Made by a program: the position numbers and the translations under genes
Assembly (NCBI GenBank): GCA_965247565.1
Contig: CBDFHF010000003.1
Location: forward strand, 2,356,001 to 2,420,000
DNA from: CBDFHF01 sp965247565
GTDB taxonomy: Bacteria > Pseudomonadota > Gammaproteobacteria > Methylococcales > Methylomonadaceae
Length of the DNA: 64,000 nucleotides
Direction: 5' to 3'
Part shown: positions 18,269 through 26,492 of the stretch, in pieces
How the letters are laid out: the number at the start of each line of letters is the position of its first letter
Numbering within the stretch: the stretch's first letter is position 1
The notes under the pieces: model-generated
The model's input: only the letters and a program-made list of their open reading frames with translations
What the model was told of the DNA's origin: nothing
Databases searched by the model: none

Positions 18269-21019
18269 CTATTGACTGATCAGTCTTAGGCCTGGTGGCA
18301 AAGCCTCACCAAAAATTTGTTTCTCTTCTTTTTCATCCAGTTCTTTAATTTGCTCAACCATATCGACCCAAGAAGAGGGCACTTTGCTAAAAAGTAGCTT
18401 TTCGATGATTTGCGCACGACTTTGTTCATCAATATCTCTTGCACGATCACCGCTTTTACGCGCAATCAAGGTTGCGGCAAACCCCGCTTGGGGCGTTTTT
18501 TTCCAGTCTACAGTCAACATTTGATTGAGCCATTCGCTCACCACTGCGGCAGGAATGACATTGTGACTACTGCCGTGAAATGGCATTCTTGAGCCAATTC
18601 GTCCGAGAGCCCACCAAGTCTGACCGGATTCACTGGCTTTTTGCAATCGGTTTAACAGCCATTCGCCTACTTGAATTTTTTTATCCACTGATAAACGCTC
18701 TAAAACAGCCACCAAGCGCACCATATCGTCATAGCTACGCGTCTTGAGCTGCTTTACTACGCCGGGTTGTCGAGCTGCGGACGGATTGATAAATTTGGCA
18801 ACATCTGAAAATAGTTGCTCTTGCGCGGCAGAATCTAAACCGCCGGCAATACGCCGCCACAAGATCCACCATTCACTCCAGTTTTGGGTTTCATTTACAA
18901 ACTGAATACCTTGCGGGTAAGTTTTCCATAATTGCTCGACTCGCCAATCGTCCAGAGCATAACCAAAACCGGGTCGAGCACAAAAACCGATCAAACTAAG
19001 CCATACACGCTCATGATGCTCTGACCGACGTCGGTATTTTGCACCTTCTAACAAGATTGTGAACATGGCTCGTAATAAAGGGGTCTCCCATTGATTGCGT
19101 TCAGCACCAAGTAGCTTTTCCAAATCGGACCTGAGATTTTTAACACTTTTAGGATCAACCTGTTTGGATCGAGAGCCAAAAACATTTTGCATTAAATCAA
19201 CTGCTGCATCGAATTTTGCAGGCAAACCTAAAGCCGTTTTCTGGTTTGTCATGCTTTTTTTCCTGATCTGAAATTCAACGTCCCAACGTTGTGTTTGATC
19301 GGAAACGGCCGCGCATTGAATTTTTAAAGTACCGACTTCGGTTTGCGTTACTGCCAGTTGAACCGGGATTTCCTCTGTGGCAGAGTCCTCTCCTTCAAAA
19401 GCTACTGCTAATGGCGGCAAAGAATGAAATAAATCGGTAATTTCCGCAACATCACCGGGCTTAAAAATACTATCATCCGATAACGAGACTAAGTGAAAGC
19501 GGACCGGCAAACCCAATCGCAAGGCAAATAAACGATCCTTTAAGATAATCTCATCGCCTTCCTCACTGCCTTTGGGCAAAATGCAGATACCTTGTTGTAC
19601 AGGCTGATCGGTATCCACCAATAGAAAATAACTCCGCGCTGCGCCGCCGCCGATCTTTAATTTTTTATCGCGCCGGGCAATCGCGTAACTTACCGCGCCA
19701 TATGCTACAGCTAATTCAGGGTGATGATTTTCCAGCAATACCGGTGCTTTTGTAGACCAACTACTTAATAGTTCAATAATGCGCTGGGTAATGGGCTGAC
19801 TGTGGAACACGCCGCCATTTAGTAATAACCCATCCGGTACAATACTTGCGTTCGGCATAGCCTCTCGGCAAGCTTTACTGTGTTGTTTTAGAAATGCTGC
19901 GATGTGTTTACTAATTGCTGGTTCTGCCGCGTAAGGCAAACCGAACTCAACTACCCCGTTGCGTTTGCGATCCGGTAACTCATCCAACTGCGATAACGGA
20001 AAAAAACCGTCTAAAGCAATGCGCCTAACTTCGTCTTTTGACAGCGAAACTGACCGCGAGCTGCCGATTAGCTTAGAGCCGCCACCTAACAATGTTAGTT
20101 TGATCGTTTCTGGTGCATCGTCCTCCAGTAAACGTTCTTTGGCAGTACGGCATTGTTCAATTAGCTGGGAAAAATCGGCTGGCGACAGACGTTTGTCAGA
20201 GTTATCCAACCGGCTCTCTGCCACATGCGCCAAAGCTAGATCGATGTTATCGCCACCCAATATTAAATGATCGCCCACGCCAATACGAGTTAACTTAGGT
20301 TCCGCCTCACCCTGTTCTATCTTAATTAAAGTCAAATCGGTAGTGCCACCGCCCACATCGCAAACTAACAATAAATGCACATCCGCTAGCGCCTGTTTAA
20401 TATTACTGGCATGTCGTCTTAACCAGTCGTAGCAGACCGCTTGTGGCTCTTCTAGCAGACGCACTTGCTTTAATCCCGCTATTTTTGCCGCCGCCAATGT
20501 CAAAGATCTTGCTGCTTCATCAAAGGAGGCTGGCACAGTGATAACGATGTCTTGATGTGCCAGAGGTGAGTCAGGATATTGATGCCCCCATACCCAGCAA
20601 ATATGCGCTAAATAGCTAGCACTGGCATCAATTGGGGAAACTTTTGTTACATCATCGCTATTGCCCCAAGGCAGAATGTCGGCACTATGATCAATCGATG
20701 GATGCGATAGCCAACTTTTTGCGCTAGTCACTAAGCGACCTTTGCTTTTTGCGCCGAGTAGCCTTGCGGCTTCACCGATAACGGCAGTTTCCCCGGTTGG
20801 AGAAAAGGTCACATCCTCGGTAGATAACTCACCTTCAGCAGGATGATAACGCACAGAGGGCAGTAAAGGTCGTTCTGCTACTTGCCCCGGTGCTACCAGT
20901 TGTTCTATTTGGAATAGTTGTATTTCTGGGTTTTTATTGTTGGCTTTGGCATAAGCGACAACGGTATGAGTTGTGCCTAGATCTATACCAACTAAATAAT
21001 CTGGGGAAGGATTTTGCAC
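18269..21019 (-). CDS. Large Hsp70-family protein (DUF3731-type C-terminus)
   Basis: A 916-residue divergent Hsp70. The ATPase domain is intact: phosphate-1 GIDLGTTHTVVAYA, the connect region EEPQAVCYDWL, phosphate-2 CDVGGGTTDLTLIKI and the adenosine loop LLLNGGVFHSQPI. After a beta-rich middle, the C-terminal 350 residues (LGLPAKFDAAVDLMQNVFGS, WETPLLRAMFTILLEGAKYR and onwards) are helical and unlike the DnaK lid, matching a DUF3731-type region. It is not DnaK or HscA. It forms a minus-strand module with a shorter Hsp70 and a DUF2760 protein; partners and clients are unknown. Confidence 0.88.
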   Translation of the reverse strand: MQNPSPDYLVGIDLGTTHTVVAYAKANNKNPEIQLFQIEQLVAPGQVAERPLLPSVRYHPAEGELSTEDVTFSPTGETAVIGEAARLLGAKSKGRLVTSAKSWLSHPSIDHSADILPWGNSDDVTKVSPIDASASYLAHICWVWGHQYPDSPLAHQDIVITVPASFDEAARSLTLAAAKIAGLKQVRLLEEPQAVCYDWLRRHASNIKQALADVHLLLVCDVGGGTTDLTLIKIEQGEAEPKLTRIGVGDHLILGGDNIDLALAHVAESRLDNSDKRLSPADFSQLIEQCRTAKERLLEDDAPETIKLTLLGGGSKLIGSSRSVSLSKDEVRRIALDGFFPLSQLDELPDRKRNGVVEFGLPYAAEPAISKHIAAFLKQHSKACREAMPNASIVPDGLLLNGGVFHSQPITQRIIELLSSWSTKAPVLLENHHPELAVAYGAVSYAIARRDKKLKIGGGAARSYFLLVDTDQPVQQGICILPKGSEEGDEIILKDRLFALRLGLPVRFHLVSLSDDSIFKPGDVAEITDLFHSLPPLAVAFEGEDSATEEIPVQLAVTQTEVGTLKIQCAAVSDQTQRWDVEFQIRKKSMTNQKTALGLPAKFDAAVDLMQNVFGSRSKQVDPKSVKNLRSDLEKLLGAERNQWETPLLRAMFTILLEGAKYRRRSEHHERVWLSLIGFCARPGFGYALDDWRVEQLWKTYPQGIQFVNETQNWSEWWILWRRIAGGLDSAAQEQLFSDVAKFINPSAARQPGVVKQLKTRSYDDMVRLVAVLERLSVDKKIQVGEWLLNRLQKASESGQTWWALGRIGSRMPFHGSSHNVIPAAVVSEWLNQMLTVDWKKTPQAGFAATLIARKSGDRARDIDEQSRAQIIEKLLFSKVPSSWVDMVEQIKELDEKEEKQIFGEALPPGLRLISQ

Positions 21020-21166
21020 AATTTTATAACTTATAAACAGGTGGGTTAGCTAAGGTTTGCGTTCCCGGTGCATCGACAAGATCGGGTTTATTGGCTTAAT
21101 AACCCAAGCAGAGATTATGAGTTACAACGATTTTATTCACTGTTGTAACTCAATTGTGCCAGCGTA

Positions 21167-23215
21167 TTAATCTTCTCCGGTTCGCACATCAAATTCAATT
21201 TTCCAGCGGCCATCATCATTTTGCGAAACCGCTTCAAGTTCTAGCGTGCCTACTTCTGTGACTGCTGCACACAAATGCACTGGAACAATTTCGCCAGGTT
21301 TCCGGCCTTCATCTGCTAAGGTAATTTCTATTTCGTCTAACTCGGCAAGTTCATCTTCGGTCCAGTAGTTTAAACGCGTACCTACACGATCTTCCCGACG
21401 TGAGTTAGACGCAAAAAATCGAAAGCGCACCGGTACACCGACGATTAAACCAAATTCATCATCGGGTAACGCTTCTTGAGTACCTTCTTCCATGCCAAAT
21501 GGTGCAATGCACAACGCATCAACTTCTGGTGCCATACCGGGTACAGCGAGCATAGCGTTCTCTATGCCAACGTAATAAGAAGCAGCAGTTCCACCTTTGA
21601 TTCTTACCCCTTTACCTTTACGCACAAAGCTGTAATACGCAGCGCCTCTGGCAACCGCCAAATCCAGATCAGCGCCATCCAACAGGCGAGCGGCTGGCGC
21701 TTGTTCTGCTGATAACCATGAATTTAATACTTCCATCAAGCGATCACCCAAAGCCTGTGCCTTCAGTACACCGCCATTAAATAGCACAGCAGTAGGATGT
21801 AAAAAAGAAGCATGTTCCGGCAAATTAATGTCGACTAAGTCATCTGTGGCATTTTGTTGTTTAGACAAAAACGCCGCTAAATGCCGAGTGATACCTGCAT
21901 CTTGAGCATAGGGTAAACCCGCGGTTCTTAGACCCGTCATGGGTCTACTAACGGGCCTGTCGCTGATTGCTACTTTAGGCAAAAAGCCTTCAACTAACAC
22001 TCTATTGACTTCTTCCCTGGTTAATTCAGTCCTCAGTGCGTCGCCAACTAAAGAAGAGCCTCGGCTGGTTACCACTAAGGGAATAGTGTTAAGTTCTTTA
22101 TCGGTAAATATTTTTTCTTTGGCATCACGGCAGCTATGCATTAATCCCTGAATTTGCCAAGGTTCCAGGCGTTTACCTTCTTTTTCTAATTTAGCTTTGA
22201 CGGTATAAGCCAAAGCCAAATCCATGTTATCGCCACCTAGCAGGATATGATCGCCTACTGCCACACGGGTCAGTTCTAAATTACCGTTATTTTGAGTAAC
22301 AGCAATCAATGATAAGTCGGTAGTTCCGCCGCCCACATCGATAACTAGAATAATATCGCCTACCACCGCCTGTTTACGCCAATTGCCATGGCTTTTCTCG
22401 ATCCAGCTATACAAAGCTGCTTGAGGTTCTTCCAATAGGATAGCTTTGCTAAGACCCACTGCTCTCGCGGCCTCTACAGTCAACTCCCGAGCCGCTGGAT
22501 CGAAGGATGCTGGTACAGTAATCACAACGTCTTGCTCTTCTAGCGGCGCATTGGGGTGTAAGCTTTTCCAGGCGTTTCGCAGGTGTTGTAAATATGCACT
22601 AGTAGCTTCAAATGGAGATACGCGCTCGACTTCTTCCGGTGAATCCACTGGTAAAATCGGGGATTTACAATCAACACCGGCATGACATAACCAGCTTTTT
22701 GCGCTGGATACTAGGCGAATTGGGGTTTTGCTACCCAGATTACGGGCGATTTCACCTACCAGATAAGCGGGTTTTACATCCCAGGGTAACGAGGTTGAGC
22801 CTTCAGCCAATTCGTAACTGTGTGCCTGATATAAAAAAGACGGCAACTGTAACTTGTCTTCCAGTGAACCGGGAGAGGTTAGCTGCGGAATAGCCATAAC
22901 TTGTTGTACAAACTGATCGTCTTCGATTGACGATAGATCCGCATAAGATAAAACACAGTGCGTTGTACCTAAATCGATTCCGACTGCGTAATGAGACTCC
23001 GCCGAATTTTTATTAACGCTTGTTGATTCGTCAGAAAGAGGTGCATCCGAAGTTGCCTGCGCTTTAAATTCTGTACTGCCAAAGCTATGTTCATCAGCGA
23101 CGCTATCAGTAGGCGGAATTTGTACCGATTCAGTTGCTGTTGCAGCCGCACTTCCACTGGCACTTTCATCTTTTTTAGCGTCATCTTTCATGATGTGGCT
23201 AAACAAGCCTTTCAT
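21167..23215 (-). CDS. Hsp70-family protein, shorter paralogue
   Basis: A 682-residue Hsp70 with a charged, low-complexity N-terminal extension (about residues 1-75, Ser/Ala/Asp-rich). The ATPase domain follows: GIDLGTTHCVLSYAD, EEPQAALYSWIEKS, VIDVGGGTTDLSLIAV and VLFNGGVLKAQALG. It ends after a beta-sandwich resembling the middle of its larger neighbour, without a helical lid domain. The start codon overlaps the DUF2760 stop by 4 bp, so the two are coupled. A gap of 147 bp separates it from the second Hsp70 gene. Confidence 0.9.
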   Translation of the reverse strand: MKGLFSHIMKDDAKKDESASGSAAATATESVQIPPTDSVADEHSFGSTEFKAQATSDAPLSDESTSVNKNSAESHYAVGIDLGTTHCVLSYADLSSIEDDQFVQQVMAIPQLTSPGSLEDKLQLPSFLYQAHSYELAEGSTSLPWDVKPAYLVGEIARNLGSKTPIRLVSSAKSWLCHAGVDCKSPILPVDSPEEVERVSPFEATSAYLQHLRNAWKSLHPNAPLEEQDVVITVPASFDPAARELTVEAARAVGLSKAILLEEPQAALYSWIEKSHGNWRKQAVVGDIILVIDVGGGTTDLSLIAVTQNNGNLELTRVAVGDHILLGGDNMDLALAYTVKAKLEKEGKRLEPWQIQGLMHSCRDAKEKIFTDKELNTIPLVVTSRGSSLVGDALRTELTREEVNRVLVEGFLPKVAISDRPVSRPMTGLRTAGLPYAQDAGITRHLAAFLSKQQNATDDLVDINLPEHASFLHPTAVLFNGGVLKAQALGDRLMEVLNSWLSAEQAPAARLLDGADLDLAVARGAAYYSFVRKGKGVRIKGGTAASYYVGIENAMLAVPGMAPEVDALCIAPFGMEEGTQEALPDDEFGLIVGVPVRFRFFASNSRREDRVGTRLNYWTEDELAELDEIEITLADEGRKPGEIVPVHLCAAVTEVGTLELEAVSQNDDGRWKIEFDVRTGED

Positions 23216-23913
23216 AATTCAACCTCCGCTGCAGCGATAATAGCGGCATTATGGCCTTGGGTTAATTTAGGCAATCTGATGTTAGTGACCTGCCAGCCTT
23301 TATGAATTAGTGTGCCTGTAAATGGTGCGGAACCAATAATATTGCCTGTCAACCGAACTGCAGCAGCATCAAAACCTTCCGGCAACATAATTTTGCTGCC
23401 TTCCTGCTCATTACGGATAGTGGCCAAAGTGAAATGTTCATTGATGGCCCGGTTACAACCTTCATGCACAACGCGAGCCGCAATGCCCACATCAGCATCG
23501 TTGTAGGCAGCAATATCTTCTTTAATAAAGTCGACAAATCGAGCTTCTTTTTGCAACAAACCCAGTAACTGCAAAGCCGCATCGGGAGTGGCTTCTTTTA
23601 AAATAACAGGCTCTGGAGCAGGGCCTGGTACTAGTTTTTCAACTTCAACAATTTTTTCCACCTCAACCAGTTTTGGAATTTCGACAATTTTTTCAACTAC
23701 CTTAATAAGAGGTTCAGGAGCAGGTGCTTGCTGTACAACCACTTCGGGTGTTTTTTTACCGCCGCGGGCCAAACCAATCACTATTGCTAACAGCAATGCA
23801 ATAAGAATCAGTGCCAATGCCGCCACAGTTCCCGCCAGGCAAACATGCCACAAATCGAACGTGGTAGGTTTTAATGTTAAATCAATCGCATAGGTAGAAT
23901 TCATGAGATGCAC
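23212..23913 (-). CDS. DUF2760 membrane protein
   Basis: A 233-residue protein with one N-terminal membrane helix (ALALILIALLLAIVIGLA), a repetitive Glu/Val/Lys/Pro linker (VVEKIVEIPKLVEVEKIVEV), and a C-terminal DUF2760 domain (DAALQLLGLLQKEARFVDFI, VHEGCNRAINEHFTLATIR, FTGTLIHKGWQVTNIRLPK). It is the first gene of the Hsp70 module and probably tethers that module at the membrane; this is inference. ATG at 23904 is an alternative start. Confidence 0.85.
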   Translation of the reverse strand: MHLMNSTYAIDLTLKPTTFDLWHVCLAGTVAALALILIALLLAIVIGLARGGKKTPEVVVQQAPAPEPLIKVVEKIVEIPKLVEVEKIVEVEKLVPGPAPEPVILKEATPDAALQLLGLLQKEARFVDFIKEDIAAYNDADVGIAARVVHEGCNRAINEHFTLATIRNEQEGSKIMLPEGFDAAAVRLTGNIIGSAPFTGTLIHKGWQVTNIRLPKLTQGHNAAIIAAAEVEL

Positions 23914-23925
23914 TCTTTATAATAA

Positions 23926-24303
23926 TTATTTTTGACTCGCACGGGCTGCTTCGTTAAACATCATACTTTGTAAAACGCTACGGGTGGTTTGAATGCGCAT
24001 TTGCTTTAAATGACGATCAGCAATCACTTCAGGCACTTTTTCAGCCAAATACACATCACGCATTTTTGCTAGTACTGGTTCGCATTGTTTCATTAGGGTT
24101 TCGGTGCCATGACGAGTGTCTTGCTCGCGATAGGCCGGCTTTTGCATTTCATCAACAACACACTTTTTATATTGATATTTTGCTTCCTGGATTTTTTTCA
24201 TGGTTGATTCGGTTAGAGTAGTGTTTTGCCATTCACTCTTTGTATCAGCAGCATTGCTGATTGCTGAAAACAATAAAATTGCTAGGTAAAGAATTGGTTT
24301 CAT
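23926..24303 (-). CDS. Hypothetical exported protein, 125 residues
   Basis: A signal peptide (MKPILYLAILLFSAISNA) precedes about 107 mostly helical, charged residues with two cysteines (KKCVVDEMQKPAYREQ and LMKQCEPVLAKMRDVYL). The family is not recognised. It lies 12 bp upstream of the DUF2760 gene on the same strand and may lead the same operon, placing a periplasmic component with the membrane and chaperone genes. Confidence 0.7.
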   Translation of the reverse strand: MKPILYLAILLFSAISNAADTKSEWQNTTLTESTMKKIQEAKYQYKKCVVDEMQKPAYREQDTRHGTETLMKQCEPVLAKMRDVYLAEKVPEVIADRHLKQMRIQTTRSVLQSMMFNEAARASQK

Positions 24304-24507
24304 AGATGTTCTCGGTCTCTAAATGGAATTCACAACAGTTGATTTTACTCGAAGTGTATTTAAATGAACACAGCCACAGAACTTAGTTCATCTGGCTCAC
24401 CAAATATAAGTCCTTGTAGTAACTTTACTCCGCCCGGTTATGAATGTGGATTTTTCTCTTAAGAATGGCCCCCACGCAGTTTTTTAGCCTTAGGCATGTT
24501 TGGTTTT

Positions 24508-25812
24508 TTAACTCTGTAGATTTGCAATAATGGCATCTGCAAATTCGCTACATTTAACCTCGATAGCCTGATCCATTAGTCGGGCGAAGTCATAGGTTAC
24601 GCGCTTACCGGCGATAGCCGCATCCATCGCATTAATAATGGCGTCTGCTGCTTCTGTCCAACCCAGATAACGCAGCATCATTTCACCAGATAATATTAGT
24701 GATCCAGGGTTCACTTTATCAAGGTCAGCATATTTCGGAGCAGTGCCGTGAGTGGCTTCAAATACCGCTGTTCCAGTTTGGTAATTGATATTGCCGCCTG
24801 GCGCTATCCCAATGCCGCCAACCTGAGCTGCCAAAGCATCTGATAAATAATCACCATTCAGGTTTAAGGTAGCAATCACATCAAAATCTTCCGGGCGAGT
24901 CAGCACTTGCTGCAAGGCAATATCGGCAATAGCGTCTTTTATCAAAATACGGCCTTCCGCTAATGCTTTTGTTTGCTCATCATTAGCCGTGGCCTCGCCT
25001 GATGCAGCACGAGTAGCCTCCCATTGTTGCCAGGTGTAGGTTAGCTTTGGGTATTCACGCTCTGCCAGTGCATAAGCCCAGTTTCTGAATGCTCCCTCGG
25101 TGTACTTCATAATATTGCCTTTGTGAACAATGGTTACGCTTTTACGTTTATTGTTCAAACAATAATCAATCGCAGCACGTATCAGTCGCTCGGTGCCTTC
25201 TTGCGACACCGGTTTTATGCCAATACCGGAAGTTTCCGGAAAACGAATTTTGCTGAATTGGCTAGGGAAATGATCTTTTAATAAACCCAAAAAACGCTTG
25301 TTATCTTCTGTGCCCATTTCAAATTCCAGGCCCGCATAGATGTCCTCAGTGTTTTCCCGGAAAATCACCATATCAACGGCACCCGGGTTTTTGACAGGGG
25401 AGGGCACACCTTGAAACCAGCGCACGGGGCGCAAACAGACATACATGTCTAGCAACTGCCGCAAGGCCACATTAAGTGAACGGATACCGCCACCAATTGG
25501 CGTTGTCAACGGACCTTTAATAGAAACCAAATAATCGCGACAGGCGTCTACTGTTTCATCAGGTAACCAAGTGTCAAATAAACGGTGGGCTTTACCACCG
25601 GCATAAACTTCCAGCCAGTGAATTTGTCGTTTGCCGGCATAAGCTTTAGCAACGGCCGCATCCAAAACACGCACAGTAGCCCGCCAAATGTCCGGCCCCG
25701 TGCCATCACCCTCAATATAAGGGATAATCGGGTTATCAGGAACCACCAACTTGCCATTCACCATAGTTATCGGGCAGCCGTTGGTTGGATGATTGGGAGT
25801 GAGATTAGACAT
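24508..25812 (-). CDS. icd: Isocitrate dehydrogenase (NADP)
   Basis: Icd oxidises isocitrate to 2-oxoglutarate in the TCA cycle. Visible motifs are IIPYIEGDGTGPDIW, TTPIGGGIRSLNVALRQLLD with the substrate Ser and Arg residues, RENTEDIYAGLEFE, VHKGNIMKYTEGAFRNWAY, and the cofactor-end ATHGTAPKYAD. The protein is 434 residues, full length for the prokaryotic homodimeric type. The start is ATG 25812 (MSNLTPNH) because AAGGTG lies 7 nt upstream; an open frame extends 16 codons further without better signals. Ser in IRSLN is the residue phosphorylated by AceK in enterobacteria. Confidence 0.95.
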   Translation of the reverse strand: MSNLTPNHPTNGCPITMVNGKLVVPDNPIIPYIEGDGTGPDIWRATVRVLDAAVAKAYAGKRQIHWLEVYAGGKAHRLFDTWLPDETVDACRDYLVSIKGPLTTPIGGGIRSLNVALRQLLDMYVCLRPVRWFQGVPSPVKNPGAVDMVIFRENTEDIYAGLEFEMGTEDNKRFLGLLKDHFPSQFSKIRFPETSGIGIKPVSQEGTERLIRAAIDYCLNNKRKSVTIVHKGNIMKYTEGAFRNWAYALAEREYPKLTYTWQQWEATRAASGEATANDEQTKALAEGRILIKDAIADIALQQVLTRPEDFDVIATLNLNGDYLSDALAAQVGGIGIAPGGNINYQTGTAVFEATHGTAPKYADLDKVNPGSLILSGEMMLRYLGWTEAADAIINAMDAAIAGKRVTYDFARLMDQAIEVKCSEFADAIIANLQS

Positions 25813-25980
25813 GTGATTGCACCTTATTGACGGGAAAACGAACGTGTCAGCATCATACATTACACAGATTTATGACAAGAAAACCGGGTAGTGAGTCTTT
25901 TTCGAATGCTTCGCTTTTTATGCTACTTCGATAAGCACACCATTAGCAACGAGTATTGCTTATATAAATAAAAATAGTGC

Positions 25981-26010
25981 TTGACGTATTAAATATTAAG
26001 CAAATAAACT
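25981..26010 (+). promoter_or_regulatory. Candidate sigma-70 promoter
   Basis: TTGACG at 25981-25986 is separated by 18 nt from TAAACT (26005-26010), or by 17 nt from ATAAAC. It would drive the leader, the small membrane protein and possibly the multihaem cytochrome. The -35 box is good and the -10 box weak. Confidence 0.4.
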
Positions 26011-26087
26011 CCTCGCACGCAAAGTGTCTGATAATCATTGTTTTTACAACCTGACGCTTTGCTCCTAGAAGGAAGGTCATTCGAAGA

Positions 26088-26169
26088 GGGCGAAGCCCCA
26101 CACCAAGTCGGCAAAGACTGACGACGTGATGTTTGCAACAGGCAATTGTGCCGTTTCAGACAGTTGAAA
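26088..26169 (+). promoter_or_regulatory. Candidate structured 5' leader (four small hairpins)
   Basis: Four short perfect stems occur in series: GGGC-gaa-GCCC (26088-26098), AGTC-ggcaaa-GACT (26106-26119), GGCA-attg-TGCC (26141-26152) and TTTCA-gacagt-TGAAA (26154-26169). The last ends 6 nt before AAAGGA, the ribosome-binding site of the next gene. I could not match it to a known riboswitch class; a cyclic-di-GMP aptamer was considered because of nearby GCAAAG-like words. Confidence 0.35.
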
Positions 26170-26186
26170 GAGATAAAGGAACTATA

Positions 26187-26381
26187 ATGAAAGCTATTGC
26201 TCAAGTCCTCGCTTCATGCTTATCCCTGTTTTTTTGTCCACTTTGTGGCGCATTTATCTGTAGTTACCAAACCAGCAATAAACCTCTTGTTTCGTTCACA
26301 TACAGCGCATTAAAAGCCAGCTGTATTGCCTATTTTGCGTATCAAATGTTGTTCACTGTAACCGGTGCAACATTTTTATGA
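26187..26381 (+). CDS. Small hydrophobic protein, 64 residues
   Basis: The ATG at 26187 has AAAGGA 7 nt upstream. The product (MKAIAQVLASCLSLFFCPLC, later SCIAYFAYQMLFTVTGATFL) is hydrophobic with four cysteines, three of them within the first 25 residues, and could span the membrane once or twice. No family is recognised. It lies 110 bp upstream of the cytochrome gene on the same strand. Confidence 0.5.
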   Translation: MKAIAQVLASCLSLFFCPLCGAFICSYQTSNKPLVSFTYSALKASCIAYFAYQMLFTVTGATFL

Positions 26382-26492
26382 ATGTCGACGATCACATGTA
26401 TACCTTTGATTACAAATCCTGTCTAAAGACGTAATCATAATTGCCCTTAAATCAGAGATGACATTAATAACAACAAAGGAATAGGTAAATTT

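Noticed and set aside
25990..26180. Cyclic-di-GMP riboswitch in the leader
   Set aside because: GCAAAG-like words are present, but the conserved junction and tetraloop-receptor pattern were not found.
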